From Pogona vitticeps (lineage: Eukaryota > Chordata > Lepidosauria > Squamata > Agamidae), in assembly GCF_051106095.1 (NCBI RefSeq), contig NC_135793.1, positions 6,957,001 to 7,021,000 on the forward strand: a stretch of 64,000 bases of DNA, read 5' to 3'. The translations under genes were made by a program, and so were the position numbers. Positions 38,088 to 50,200 of this stretch are shown piece after piece (positions within the stretch are counted from its first letter, which is position 1; every line of letters begins with the position of its first letter). The notes beneath the pieces were generated by a model. It searched no databases and was not told where the DNA came from. It was given only the letters and a program-made list of their open reading frames with translations.

Positions 38088-38985
38088 CATCAAATTGTTT
38101 TTCTTAACAAAACTGTTCTACTGGGCAAAGTGTGTGTGTGTTTAGTACACAGAACAGAGTAAGAAAATAGAGCCTAAGTGTAATGCAAGAAATGTCCATG
38201 TCAAGATAATACCAGTATACCTTAAAACAGCTACTGCTGGTAAAACCAAGAGTCCTGTCGTAAGCATCTCTGTAAAATTGCAGGCATCATCCACCCCCCC
38301 ATAAACAATGCATACCCTCGCTATTATTATTTCTTACTCAGAAACCCCGCCACCATCTCTATTCGGTTCATTGAACATAGCTTGGAAGATGGATCCAGAG
38401 AATAACTCTCTGAAATCCATATGCTGTGCTTACGCCCTCTGACCTCCTGGAAAGAATAAACAGCTGGAATATTTATTGCCAATCTAGCATCACAATATGA
38501 GGATACTATGAGAGGTGCACCAATGCAAAAAAACTAGCTTCAAACCATTAGGTCAGTTTTAGGACACCATCAAAGCCCTTTCATCTAACTTAATCGGCAT
38601 GTTTGGGTTTTTGTGATTCCAGCAAGTATAGTCTAGAGAAAATTATGTCCCCAAAGTTATCTAAGTGCACAGTTGACATATGACAGCCATCCTTGATTCT
38701 ACAGCTACAGTCTCCCCAACCAAGATACTGGCCAAGTATCCTCTTCAATATGTATGTGGTCAGTCCACGGTCAAGGGAAGGCAATTTTATCGGCAGGAAA
38801 TCTGCAGCCATAGAATGAGTGATAAGGAGAGAATATAAAGAATTTAAAGACAGCATGGTCTTGAAGACACATTTACAGATCATATCTGATAACATTAGCC
38901 TTATCTACTTTTCTCGGAATGGCATCTCTTCACACTTTCCATTCAAGCTATCTAACCATCATCTCTACAATGGAAAATAGTAATA
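38088..38985. other. Intergenic or distal POF1B 3' UTR, no recognised feature
   Basis: Minus-strand AATAAA hexamers occur at 38472-38477 and near 38033, so a long POF1B 3' UTR could reach here. A 101-codon minus-strand frame at 38590-38895 resembles no protein I know. Confidence 0.4.
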
Positions 38986-39753
38986 CAGTAGGACCCCCAT
39001 ATCTGCTGGATTGGTATCAACAGTTATTTATCTGCAGTCAGAAAATATTACAAATATAACATGAAAAAAAAACAGAAATATGTGTTTACACCATGTAATT
39101 ACCAGAGCTGGCCACATGATGGAACCACAGTATGGTAAACTCTTCCCACTATTTGCCTCGTCTCCCACCCTCTTAAAGCTATGCCTTCTATGAACCTAGT
39201 GTTGTCTTCAACCACCCTCAGTTACTGTCATTACAGGTACAGTGGTACCTCGCTTGACGACATTAATTCGTTCCAGCAAAATCGCTGTAGAGCGAAAATG
39301 TCGTCAAGCGAAATAAAAAAGCCCATTGAAATGCACTGAAAACCATTCAATGTGTTCCAATGGGCTGAATACCTGCTCGTCCAGCGAAGATCCTCCATAG
39401 GGGCGGTCATTTTCAGTGCCTGTAGTGTGAAAAATGCCTCCTAAAAACAGCGGGGAGCCATTTTGAGCAGCCAGCATCCATTTTGAAAACCCAACGATCA
39501 GCTGCTTTGATCGTTGTAATGTGAAGAATTGGTTCCCGAAGCAGGGAACCGATCGTCGCAAAGCGAAAAAAACCCATTAAAACATTGTCGTGAAGTGGAT
39601 TCGTTGTTATACGGGGTAATTGTTAAGTGGGGCACGACTGTACAAGAAGCGCCCTGTGTCCAACAGACTATATAATATATAGGGTTCACTATTATCTGCA
39701 AATCTTTGGCATCTGCTTGGAACCAATCTCCCATGGATACAGCAGTCCTACTG
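38986..39753. mobile_element. Family D Tigger-like MITE interrupted by a family B copy
   Basis: The outer ends CAGTAGGACCCCCATATCTG and ..GGATACAGCAGTCCTACTG are complementary and TA-flanked. A complete family B element at 39240-39640, with its own TA duplication, splits it. It is oriented opposite to the copy at 36650, judging from the internal TATTACAAATAT block near its left end, and carries extra non-family sequence in the middle. Confidence 0.75.
39240..39640. mobile_element. Tigger-like MITE, family B, nested
   Basis: CAGTGGTACCTCGCTTGACG to ..GGGGCACGACTG, flanked by TA. It is inserted inside the family D copy and is therefore younger than it. Confidence 0.87.
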
Positions 39754-41197
39754 TAATATATTAACCCCCCAAAATATTACACTTTATATCATGAAAGGTA
39801 TACAAAGCAAGTTTACTATATACAACCCAATCCTGGCTGCTCAATCGTACCCCTTTGACTTTTTCAGAGCAATGTGTCAAGGGGGGAAAAAGAACAAAAA
39901 GAGGACATTTATACACTGGTATCAGGGCATCTAGGTTTGTACATATCAACTCATTTTTAAAACAGTGTTAATGTAGAGCACGCCATCTCCAACAGGAGTA
40001 TGTGTCTATTTTTCAAAAGGTAGGGATTGCTAAAGTATTGGTGGGAATGTCTCGGAAGAAAGTGCTTGTCCAATAAAGATGATCTGCAGCAGTGGTTGTG
40101 AAATAAAGAGGGTTCAACCAAAACATCATGCTGTTTGAAGAAGATAACAAGGTAAATCCCTCATTCTAATTGGGCTGGTGGTTGACCACAATTCCAGCAC
40201 TGGTGAGAGAGAAGAACACCTGCTGGTATAGGAACGACAAGACAGGCCACATGTAATGCACAAAAATAGGCCTGACTACAGCTGTCTCAGTTAAGAGTGA
40301 AGATAATGAATTTCAACAGTTTAAGCCCAAAATGGTTAAGACCCATATTTCCCATTCACCTTCCCTAAATTCATTACGTCCTGTAATGTGCTTGTAAACC
40401 TCCTTCCCCCAAACCAGGCTCGTGCAGACCTCAAGTGTTAACAGAAAGCGGGTAGGGCAGGAGCAGGAAGACGAAACAGAAAAATAATGTACAGTAACAA
40501 CATTCATTTGTATGAGTTCCTCTGATCGGCCGTAGCTTGTCCGGAGATCCATTCATTCCTAAAAGAAGCAAGCAGTTCTTTTAATTAGAAGTAAAGGATT
40601 CGTGTTGTGAAACAAATAAGACATGTTGTGCACCCAGATGTGCATCAGAAGAGACTTCAAAAGCTTAGGACATAATTCAGCACGAAAGCTTCGGACTCTT
40701 GAGAGCAAGGCTGATTGGAGCTCTTCTGTGTTCAAATCAGCTTCACATTATTGGCCAATATTATGTATGCAAAAGCAACTTAACATTTCTCTATGATTTA
40801 AGGACATAAGCTGTGCTGGTACCAGGTTTTCAAACACCCAGAGGTATAAAATCCACCAGTGCCTCCTTCCATGTTTGGGAGAAGTGGGTTACACAAACCG
40901 GCCCTTCTCCCAGCCTGCATCTGAGCTGGGTATTTGCCAGGGACCCTTTACAAACCTGGGGCCATAGCAAATGTCCAGCTCTGCCACCCTTGAGCTGACA
41001 CGGCCTTAGGACTTCCCACATAAATACTGCTGCCTGTTTTTTTCTGGCGGTGGAGGAAGGTGTGCCAATGAAACCCCTCTGCGATCAAGCGCTTTCGAAA
41101 GCCCCTCGGTTTCAAAAGCAGCTGGCCACGTAGCTGGCAGTCCCTGTTCAAGGAATGAAAATCCAAGGGCTCCTTGAGTCTATAGGACTTGTTCAGT
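39754..41197 (-). other. POF1B: Probable POF1B 3' UTR region
   Basis: It follows the proposed stop codon on the minus strand. An ATTAAA hexamer on the minus strand (40585-40580) could end a 3' UTR of about 620 nt. An alternative terminal exon beginning at 40558 (acceptor CTTGCTTCTTTTAG, then GAA TGA) could also be joined in frame to the exon at 42747. Nothing else is recognised. Confidence 0.4.
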
Positions 41198-41269
41198 CTA
41201 TCTTTCTACGTACAGCCCCTTTTCAAGCTTTTCTTTGAACTCATATGCCCTTTGGAATGACGGTTCTGT
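41198..41269 (-). CDS. POF1B: Proposed terminal POF1B coding exon
   Basis: The acceptor TTAATCTTTTGCAG is followed in phase 0 by 23 codons, TEPSFQRAYEFKEKLEKG then LYVER, and TAG at 41200-41198. The segment is charged and protein-like. The human protein, as I recall it, ends shortly after EDKW with TCP, so this would be a longer C-terminus or a known alternative form I do not remember. An alternative end at 40558-40553 (one glutamate codon, then stop) cannot be excluded. Confidence 0.5.
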   Translation of the reverse strand, partial: TEPSFQRAYEFKEKLEKGLYVER

Positions 41270-44200
41270 CTGCAAAAGATTAAATGCAGTCAAGCAGAAC
41301 CCCCATACTCCTAAACTGGATTGGTTCTAACAACAGCAGCTATTTTAAAGTGGTAAAAACGCATAGATAAGTCCCTCACTCTGCCATTTGATTTTATTCT
41401 CTCTCTGACATCCCAGGGCGAGAAATGAACGGGTGCATTGGTTCCACCAGCTTCCCAAGCTTGCTTGGCGGGGGGACGAGAGAGGGCCTTCTCGGTGGCT
41501 GCTCCCAGGTTTCGGAATGCACGGCTCCAAGAAGCCAGCTTGCCCCCTCCTTCCTCTTCAGGCAGTCTCTTAAGTTGTCTCAGCAATGCTCCTTTTTAAC
41601 TTACACATTTTAAAATGTTTTAAAATTGTTTTTAAACTTCTGTTTTTAATTTTAATATAGAATCATAGAAAAGTGAAGTTGGAAGGGACCGACAAGGCCA
41701 TCAAGTCCAACCCCCTGCTCGATGCAGGAATACAAATCAAAGCATATCTGCTAGGTGGGTGTCTTAAGTTTCTCTTGAATGCCTCCAGTGTTGGAGCCCT
41801 GTCCACCTCCTGAGGTTCCATTGTCGTACTGCTCTAACAGTTAGGAAGTTTTTCCTGATATTCAACCGAAATATAGGTTTAATTGCTTTTTAATATGATA
41901 TTTATATGGCATTTTAAAACTGTTTATAGTTTTGTCTATTGTGAGCTGCCTTTGGTCCTCTATGGGGACAAAGGTGGCATATACTAATTAACTAATTTAA
42001 CTAACCAGAAAATTTAAGCTGTGTTCTGCAAGGGGTTTTTAAAAGGTTTGTTCAGTTTGTATTTCAGTTGAGCTTACCAACCTCACATTTCCAAAACTCA
42101 AACATAGTTGTCTAAAATCTGCACTTCCCAAGTTTGCAGTGCAGTTCAGAAAGAATGTAGAAAATGCACATGCTGTGGGCATGGGGGGAATGCATAAATA
42201 AGGGATGTACCGTGCTGGAAAATTGCTTGGAAAATGTTAATGTTTTGTTCAAAAGCAAAAGCTATTTATTTAAAAATGGGTTTTAAAAATAGATTTTAAA
42301 AAAACCTTCTGTGAAAAAGAAATGGATTTCATTTTTTGGAGATGTGAAAAAGTAAATTTACAATACAATGAAAAATCAGAACACACCCAATCCTGGAAAA
42401 TGAGGAATTGACTGTAGAATTTTCAAGTGAAGAATATTCATACTAGCTATTGTGGATTCTTTCTCAACTGCAGTGTAAACTTTGGAAATGTAGATTTTCG
42501 GCGTGGCACGGACAAAAATTAAAATTGTAATTCAATCTGTGCTATTCAGCCACCCAGGAGCAGTGTCTCTTATAAACCTGTGGGAAATACTCCACAAGCC
42601 CCCTATGAATAGATTTCCCTTCCCCATAAGCAGCTCCATGGGGCTGTTGGTTCAGCAGCTCGTAGCGCCTGAACCAACAGCCGGCATACGGTCCCATCCT
42701 TCTCAAGAGACTCCACAAAACAACAATCACCTATAAGCGACTTTACCTGTTTCCAAATTTCCCCCGTTTTTTCAATCACGATGGTCTGCGACTCCTTTAC
42801 AGGCGATGTCACTTTGTAGTCGTCAGACAAAAGGCCGAGGATGGGGTACTGATTCCTGTACCTGTTATTAGGAAAGCCTCAGTCAGCATGGCCGTTGAAA
42901 TCCTGTATGCAAGGCTACAAGTATTCTAAGAATTCCATACTTCAATGGGGTGGAAAGAGAGAGGAGGAATGTTCTTCCTGGCTCTTTATCCATTGCAGAT
43001 AAAAGACAGCTAAACCAGTAGTTCCCAACTGGCCCTGGGATGCCAACGAACCCGGCCAGGGGCAATGCGGAATCCTCTCCTCCCTCTCCCTTTTCTTGGC
43101 CAGCGGGTCTCCTTGCCTGCCAGCTGGGATGGTGCCGGATGCCCTGCCTGTGCTCAGGCGCAGACCCGGGGGGGGGGGGCAAACCATGCTCCTGTCCTCG
43201 GATGCCCGCTTACACAGGAGAAGAAGAAGAAGAGGGAGAGGCGGGTGAGGGCACCCTTTCTTGCTCCAGGAAGGTTCTGGGACAGAGTCAAGGGAGCCAT
43301 GACTCGAAAAAGTTGGGGAGCCACAGAGCTAAATGGTGGTAAAATTCTAGGGACCTTACAAGGAAAAGCATTTATATGATCCGGGCATTTCATGGCTAAA
43401 TCTAGCTATGATACAGAGATATGACTTTAGGCACAGCAGAAAGGCAGGAAAGGGAATCACTTTGCTTTACGAGTACAGTAGTTCTTAATCAGTTGAAAGG
43501 GAGCCAGTCAAAGCAATGGTAAAACTACAAGGGGGGGGGTGGCCCTCCTCACCCAAAGCCCGGCTGGACTCATGCTGGAAGGGCAGGAGAAAAAGCAGTG
43601 TTTGTCCTCCTCCTCTGGACTTTTCTTTGAGATATGAACCATTTCCCACCTGTTGCAACCAACGGGACAGAAATCCTGTACATCAGATGCTCCGGGGCCC
43701 TTTGGCTTCTCGCTATACCAGGACTGTGCGAGTGATCGGAGGATGAGAAAGGATCCCGTCTGATCACCCTGGAAAGGGTTGCTTTGCCAGGAGCGATCGC
43801 TTTAAGAGTGGCCCTCTTGTCCACTGGAGAGTCACTCTGGCCTGGCGCCAAAGAAGAGGAGCTCACTTGAACAGACATCAGGGTCAGGCTGGAGTGTTAC
43901 TGCTTGCATGTTGTGTGATTGCCAGGAAAAAGCTCACACCGGTCTGTGTCACAAGGGGTCCAAAATAGGAACTATCATCACAGGGCAGTGGGGCGCCCAC
44001 TTTGGCAACCCCTGCTGTAGTTCCTGAAGCTACCTCTAGAATCCTGAACATCACAGCTCACACCTATTGGCGAATTATGCCACTCCTGGTCTTTGTTTAT
44101 AGCAGCCGAAGGGTCCTGCTCTTCTATTTCAATTTTATTTTGTGCAAGGCAGTTGCTAATTTTGACTTCGTTAGAGAGGTTCCATAATCATACACACCGG

Positions 44201-47200
44201 GAGGGCGTATTCTGCCTCTAGAAATGCCACCCCCCTTTCCTCCTTTGACAAGGTTTAACTGTAAGCTACTTGGAGGGTAAGGACCTTTTGAGTTCTGTAG
44301 AGTGGCATGCACACAACTGCATCAAAAAAATTCAAAAAGGGACACTGCAATTACAGTATGACTGCGGTATCTACAGGGGATCGACCCCAGCACGGATGCT
44401 GGAAAGCGTAGGTACAGTCGTGCCTTCGGGAACTGATTTTTCGCATTACGACGATCAGCGAACAGCTGATCGTCAGGTTCCCAAATGGCCGCCGGCTGAA
44501 GAAAATGGCCCCCGCTGTTTTCTAGGACGGATTCCTCACTAGACAGGCACCGAAAATGGCCGCCGTATGGAGGATCTTCGCTGGACTGTGAGTTTTTAGC
44601 CCACTGGAACACATTAACCGGGTTTTAATGCCTTTCTATGGGTTTTTTATTTTCGCTCTACAGCGATTTCGCTGGAATGAATTAACATCGTTAAGTGAGG
44701 CACCACTGTATAGAAATCCTAGATATAACATAGTCTCTGGTTCCTTCTGGTGACCAGTTCTTGTAATACACCTTGGAAAGACACTAATTTTTTTTTTAAT
44801 TTAGTATTTTCAGGCAGTGGATAAGTATAACCGCAGGCACCAATCCTGTCGATATGGCCATTCTACGGTACATTACCTTTTGGTTATGATGGTCTTGGTT
44901 AGTCCTTGAGACGGACTGATGGCTAGCTTTTCTTGCTTCAACCTGAAGAGTTCCTGAAGGAGATTTACAGAAAAAGGAAGAAAAACTGTAAAATGTATGT
45001 TTTTTTTAAATTCCTCAACAAGTTATACTATAGTCAACCACAAGATCTTCCCAGTTCTGCAAAACACAGAGCTGCTGAAATGAAGAGCCTTTTTGCATCA
45101 GGGTTCTGACCAAGAAGCAAAAAGTGGTCCTTCCGTCCCGTTTATTTTAGTGAAAGGTAAAAGTTATCAGCGACATATTTAGGGACCCCCCCAAAAAACA
45201 TATCCTAAGAGACAGTTCTTACTTCAAAGTAAATATGCGTTGGCTGTTTTCATGCCGCCTTGTTTTCAAAGGTACTTTAACACCTGCTGAAATAACCGGG
45301 ATTTGAGTGCCTTATCTGGATCGAGGTTGTGGTTATTTTTGTGTAGGGGAAAAGGGGAGTTCAATGAATTAACCCATGCTGCTAAAGATGCTGGATGCTG
45401 CCCATAAACGTTCGGCTCAATAATGTAGCAAAAAAATTATACACCATTTTAGGATCCCAGAGAGAGACGCTACCAATGCATGTTGAAAATGTTAACCCGG
45501 TATTTTTTAATGAATTTTAGTTAATTAGATCAGTAATGAGCACACATGGTTGGGCTTTTTTTGGATATGAACAGGAACAAATAAAGGACTGAAAATCCAT
45601 GAAGGAGGTTATTCCGCCTCCAAGGACTGGATAGCTCAGTGCCTTAGGTCTCTGGTTGCAGAGCCAGAGGTTGGGAGTTCAATCCCCCCCCCCCCAACTT
45701 CTTCTTGATAGCGGTTGGACTCAGTGATCCATAGGACCCCTTCCAGCTCCACAGTTCTAAGATGATGGTGATGATGTGGAACAAGCTTTACTGAATTCTG
45801 ACAGGGCATGCAGAAGAACGCCCTATAAAAGGGGCAGAGGCAATCCAAACCCTTGGACTGCCTCGTGAAACCTTTCATTCATCTCCCCACCTTCAGAAGT
45901 TAAAGGCAGGGACTTGGTGTAGCTTGTGGAGGGAAAAGCAGAGGACCTCGGTGGGGAGGGGGCAGTGGGGCACAACGATCATCAGGCATCTCTCCCACCA
46001 CGGCCTCTAAGCAGCTCTACTTACATCTTCTTGCTGCTTAATGTAAGATTCTTTCTCCTCCAGCCTTAAAGTCAACTCTTGCAGTTTCATCTGGAGGTCA
46101 ATGTCCGTCCCTTGCTGCCTCGAAAAATCCTTCTGGAACTCGCACAACTGGGACTGAAAAAAAACAAGCAACAACCTCAAACTCAACACACACTAATGGC
46201 TATTAACTTGTGTTTTGCACACACATCCATATTCACAGGATCTGGGAAGACTCAATCACAGATCTCCTGAAGCTCTATTACAGTGGTGCCTTGCTTAACG
46301 AGGAAAGCGCTTGACGATTAGGTTTTTGTGATTGCAAAAGCAATCGCAAAACGATGTTCTAAATGGGCTTTTTTTGCTTCCCGACGATCGGTTCCCTGCT
46401 TTGGGAACCGATTTTTGCATTACGATGATCTAAAAACAGCTGATCGTCAGGTTTCAAAATGGCCGTCGCGTGTACGAAATGGCCCCCTGCTGTTTTCTAG
46501 GATGGATTCCTCGCTTTACAGGCAGCGAAAATGGCCGCCCCTATGGAGGATCTTTGCTGGACGGTGAGTTTTCAGCCCATTGGAACGCATTGAAGGGTTT
46601 TCAATGTGTTTCAATCGGGTTTTTTTATTTCGCTTAACGAGGATTTCGTTCTACAGCAATTTCGCTGGAACGGATTATCCTCGTTAAGCGACGCACCACT
46701 GTATTCCCTTTGGTCCATAATTAGAGAAGGGCAGGAACCGCCGGTTCACCAGTTTGTGCTGGTTCGCCCATCCTTCGGACAGGTAGGTGTTCGGCCAAAA
46801 CTCGGTTCATCGAAAGGACAACTGGCACAAACCACCAAACAAAGTTCTTTATGGACTCCCCCACCCCCCAGACTCATTCTACAACACCTGGGCAAATGTA
46901 GAACAATAATGACATACCCTCAAGCTGCGTATTTCTCGGTCTTTATCCTCTCTGAGTTGATTGATCATCTCCACGTAGCGGCTGGAGAGTTCATCAGTGG
47001 TGGTCTGCCCCAGAGGATTAGAGGAAGCCTGTGCCGGAAGAAATATTTGTTATTTTGGATTTAATCTTAGGAACTGAAAGCCATACTAATGGCCACCGCG
47101 ATTTTCAACAAAATGGATATCACCTATTTTTAGAACCAACATAGGAAATGCTTTATATTGATTCATCTAGTCCACTATGCCTCTTAATACCAGTTAATGG

Positions 47201-50200
47201 GAAACACCATTAGAATGTTCCCTTGAACTCATTTTCTGGCCATGGACTTCCCTTTCAGCCACCTTGCTGGCTATTATATAAACAGAACACAGGCCTAGAC
47301 CAATCTTCCAAATGAGGACCCCAGGAAGGCTTCAAAACTCTTTTAGTAGTTGGACCCTACTGGCTCCCCAGGAAATGAAAGCCAGGCCTGAGCCCAAATG
47401 ACCCCTCAGTCGTGCACTGTCAAGTCAGTTCTAACTTATGTCAACCCTTTTTGGGGATTTCTAGGTAGAGAATACTCAAAAGTGCTTTACCCTTCCTTTC
47501 CTCTAGGGGCAACCTTGGGACTGTGCAGCTGGCCCAAGGCCACCCAGGCTGGCTCTTCTCCCAGGAGGCACAATGGGGAATTGAACTCCCAACCTCTGGC
47601 TCCATAGTCAGGTATTTAACTCACTGAACTATCCAGCCAGCTGATGGCCCCTTAAGAAACTATAAAAATCCCCCAGAACTCCTCCCTGCTGCTGGGAGCC
47701 ATGTTTAAATCTGAAGGGCCTGTGGAGTGGAAGGCTCGTGGCCACACATGAAGCCAGCATGGGACAGGGAGGAAGCAGTTCCTCACCACCCCCACCTTTT
47801 CCCAAGAAGCCACCTGGCCACCTCTGACCCAGCAACTAATGCACATTTACCTGGAGTTTCAGGTTCTGGATTTCTTGCTCCAGGGCCCGTTTGCTGTATT
47901 CTAGGTCCTTCAGCCGAAACTCACGCTCTCCGTCATTGTGTCGGAGAGAAAGAAGCTGCTCCTCCAAAGAGCGGCATTTCAGGGTATACTCCCGGAGGGC
48001 TTGCTGCAAACACAGAGAAGAAACAGGCAAGCTTAAGCAACCTAATTATGGATGGATGGATGATAGGGATCTGTATCCACTGATTCACTTATCCACAGTC
48101 TGAAAATATTAAAAGAAAAATCCTAGAAATATATATTTCTAAAGATGAAGTTACCAGAACTAGCCACTAGAGGGAGCCATCCTACATATAGTGTTTGCTA
48201 TAATCCACATTTTTCTGAATCCGCCAGGTGGGGTTTGAAACCGATTCTCCACAAATATGGGGGTCCTATTGTATGTATAACATTTATAGCCTGCCCCATT
48301 ATCACAAGATCTCAGAGCAGGGTTACAGAGCTGTATAAAACTATTTAAAAACATAAAATCTTTCAAAACAATTTAAAATTAACAAAATACATACAAGCAA
48401 AACGGTAAAGCATTTAACCGGTGTATTAACACCCGCACAGGCTAAGATCCTCAACCAAAGACACTAATAAAGTGTTTTAACTTGATGCCAATGTTGGTGT
48501 TGGCTGGGTCTCCAGGGGGAGAGCATTCCAGTCAGGGTGAAAGTCATCCACCTCTCCTTTGGGGGAAGACTCAGACATGCAATTTTCACTCGTTTTTATC
48601 TGAAACAATACAGTTCCAGGAAAATTTGATTCTGCTTTTGTGAAATCTGCCAACTCACCCTAGAGAACGGCAAGAACTGTCACCTTTTATGGGAAACGTT
48701 GACATCTTTGCCCATAAATATGGGAGCAGCAGCGCCATCTTTCGATCCCATATAATTATAATCCCACACAGTAACCTAATTCAAACAACGTGACATTCTG
48801 ACCATGTAGCCAACATAAAAACTAACTTTTTAAGTCTGTGCGCACAGAAACTACTTTTAATGTAGACCACTTAATTGGGGGCCACCGTTTCGCTCAGAAA
48901 GCTTTACCTGCTGTTGGCGATTATTCTCTCGCACTGATGCCAAAAGCGTTTCATATTCTTTTACTTGAGATTGTTTGAAAGCTAGATCTTTCTCAAGCAA
49001 CATCTTGTCTGTTTCCAGTTTCTGTAAAATCAAAACACCTGTTATTTCAAAACAGTCTAGTGTAGAACGTTATCTACTTGGCTGAGAGCTTTTGATGGCT
49101 CTTGTGTTTTAAGGTGTGGTTACACTATGAAAATAAATCAAGATGGATCAGGATTGTTGAAGTCAGTTTAAAAATCACGTGATAGTCACGCAGTTTGGGG
49201 GCCATGATGTGTGTCCTCTTGGGGAAAATTAATCCATTTTCCAGCTGTGTTGTATATCCATTGAGGGAGCTACGTGGGCTTTTAAGACCACTGGGTTTGA
49301 GGCTCTCTGCTGCACCTGCTCTCCCTTGCGCTGACTGCCTCTCACACCCATTAGCTGCTGCTTGCAATCTGGCATAGCGCTAGTTCAGTATGAGAGACAG
49401 GGAAAAAATTAGAACAGATTAGACTACAAGGTTTCTCTGCAGTCCAATACAGAGGGAGAGGTGGGCTTCAAGAGCCCCTGGGAGATTGAACTGATTTGGT
49501 TCATAAACACTGCTTAGCTTCAGCTTCTGGAGGCTACAGAGGCAACCATGTTTACATGAGGAGGTCTTCAGTTGGCCCTCTAAGACCCCATCCCCTAGAA
49601 AAAGAAACCCAGAACTGCTTGTGTACTTTTTTAAAAAGGGAGGGGAAAATTTTTAGGTCCCACACAGCCTATGGAGCAGCTGAGGCACCTGCATCTGTCC
49701 ACCTGTACCCTAGACAAATCCATTTGGGCACATCTTCAGCAACATGGCTATACTCACCCCTAAATCATCTTGAAGATGAATCAGCTCCTCTCTAAGACTG
49801 CTGAACGTAGCAAGCACCAGCTTCAGGGACTTATTGGCCGTAACTCTCATCTAAGGAAAAAAGGAAAGGTGGAAATAGAATTATTTCCAGGATAGTTTTA
49901 CAGATGGAAGGCACCGAATCAACAACAGACAGGGAAAAAAAACACCTCTCAGGATATATTGCTCTTTATGCTGGTAACACAGACAAACGCACAAACGAAT
50001 GAGAAGTTTCTTTCCAGCATTCAATTTCTAACTGGAACGCCTTCTTCTGTTTTGACACGCATTTATTTGACACATACATTAGAAACTGAACCATAAAAGA
50101 ACATAAAAGAAGGGTAGGAAAACGGCATTTTCAACAGACGTACCTCCAGCAGGTAACGGATTTGTTGCTTTGTTGATTCCGAAAGTCCTTTAGGAATCAA

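Noticed and set aside
40313-40558. 79-codon minus-strand frame starting in the alternative terminal exon
   Set aside because: In the frame continued from POF1B the exon would end after one codon; the longer frame is out of phase and not conserved as far as I can tell. Kept only as an alternative 3' end.
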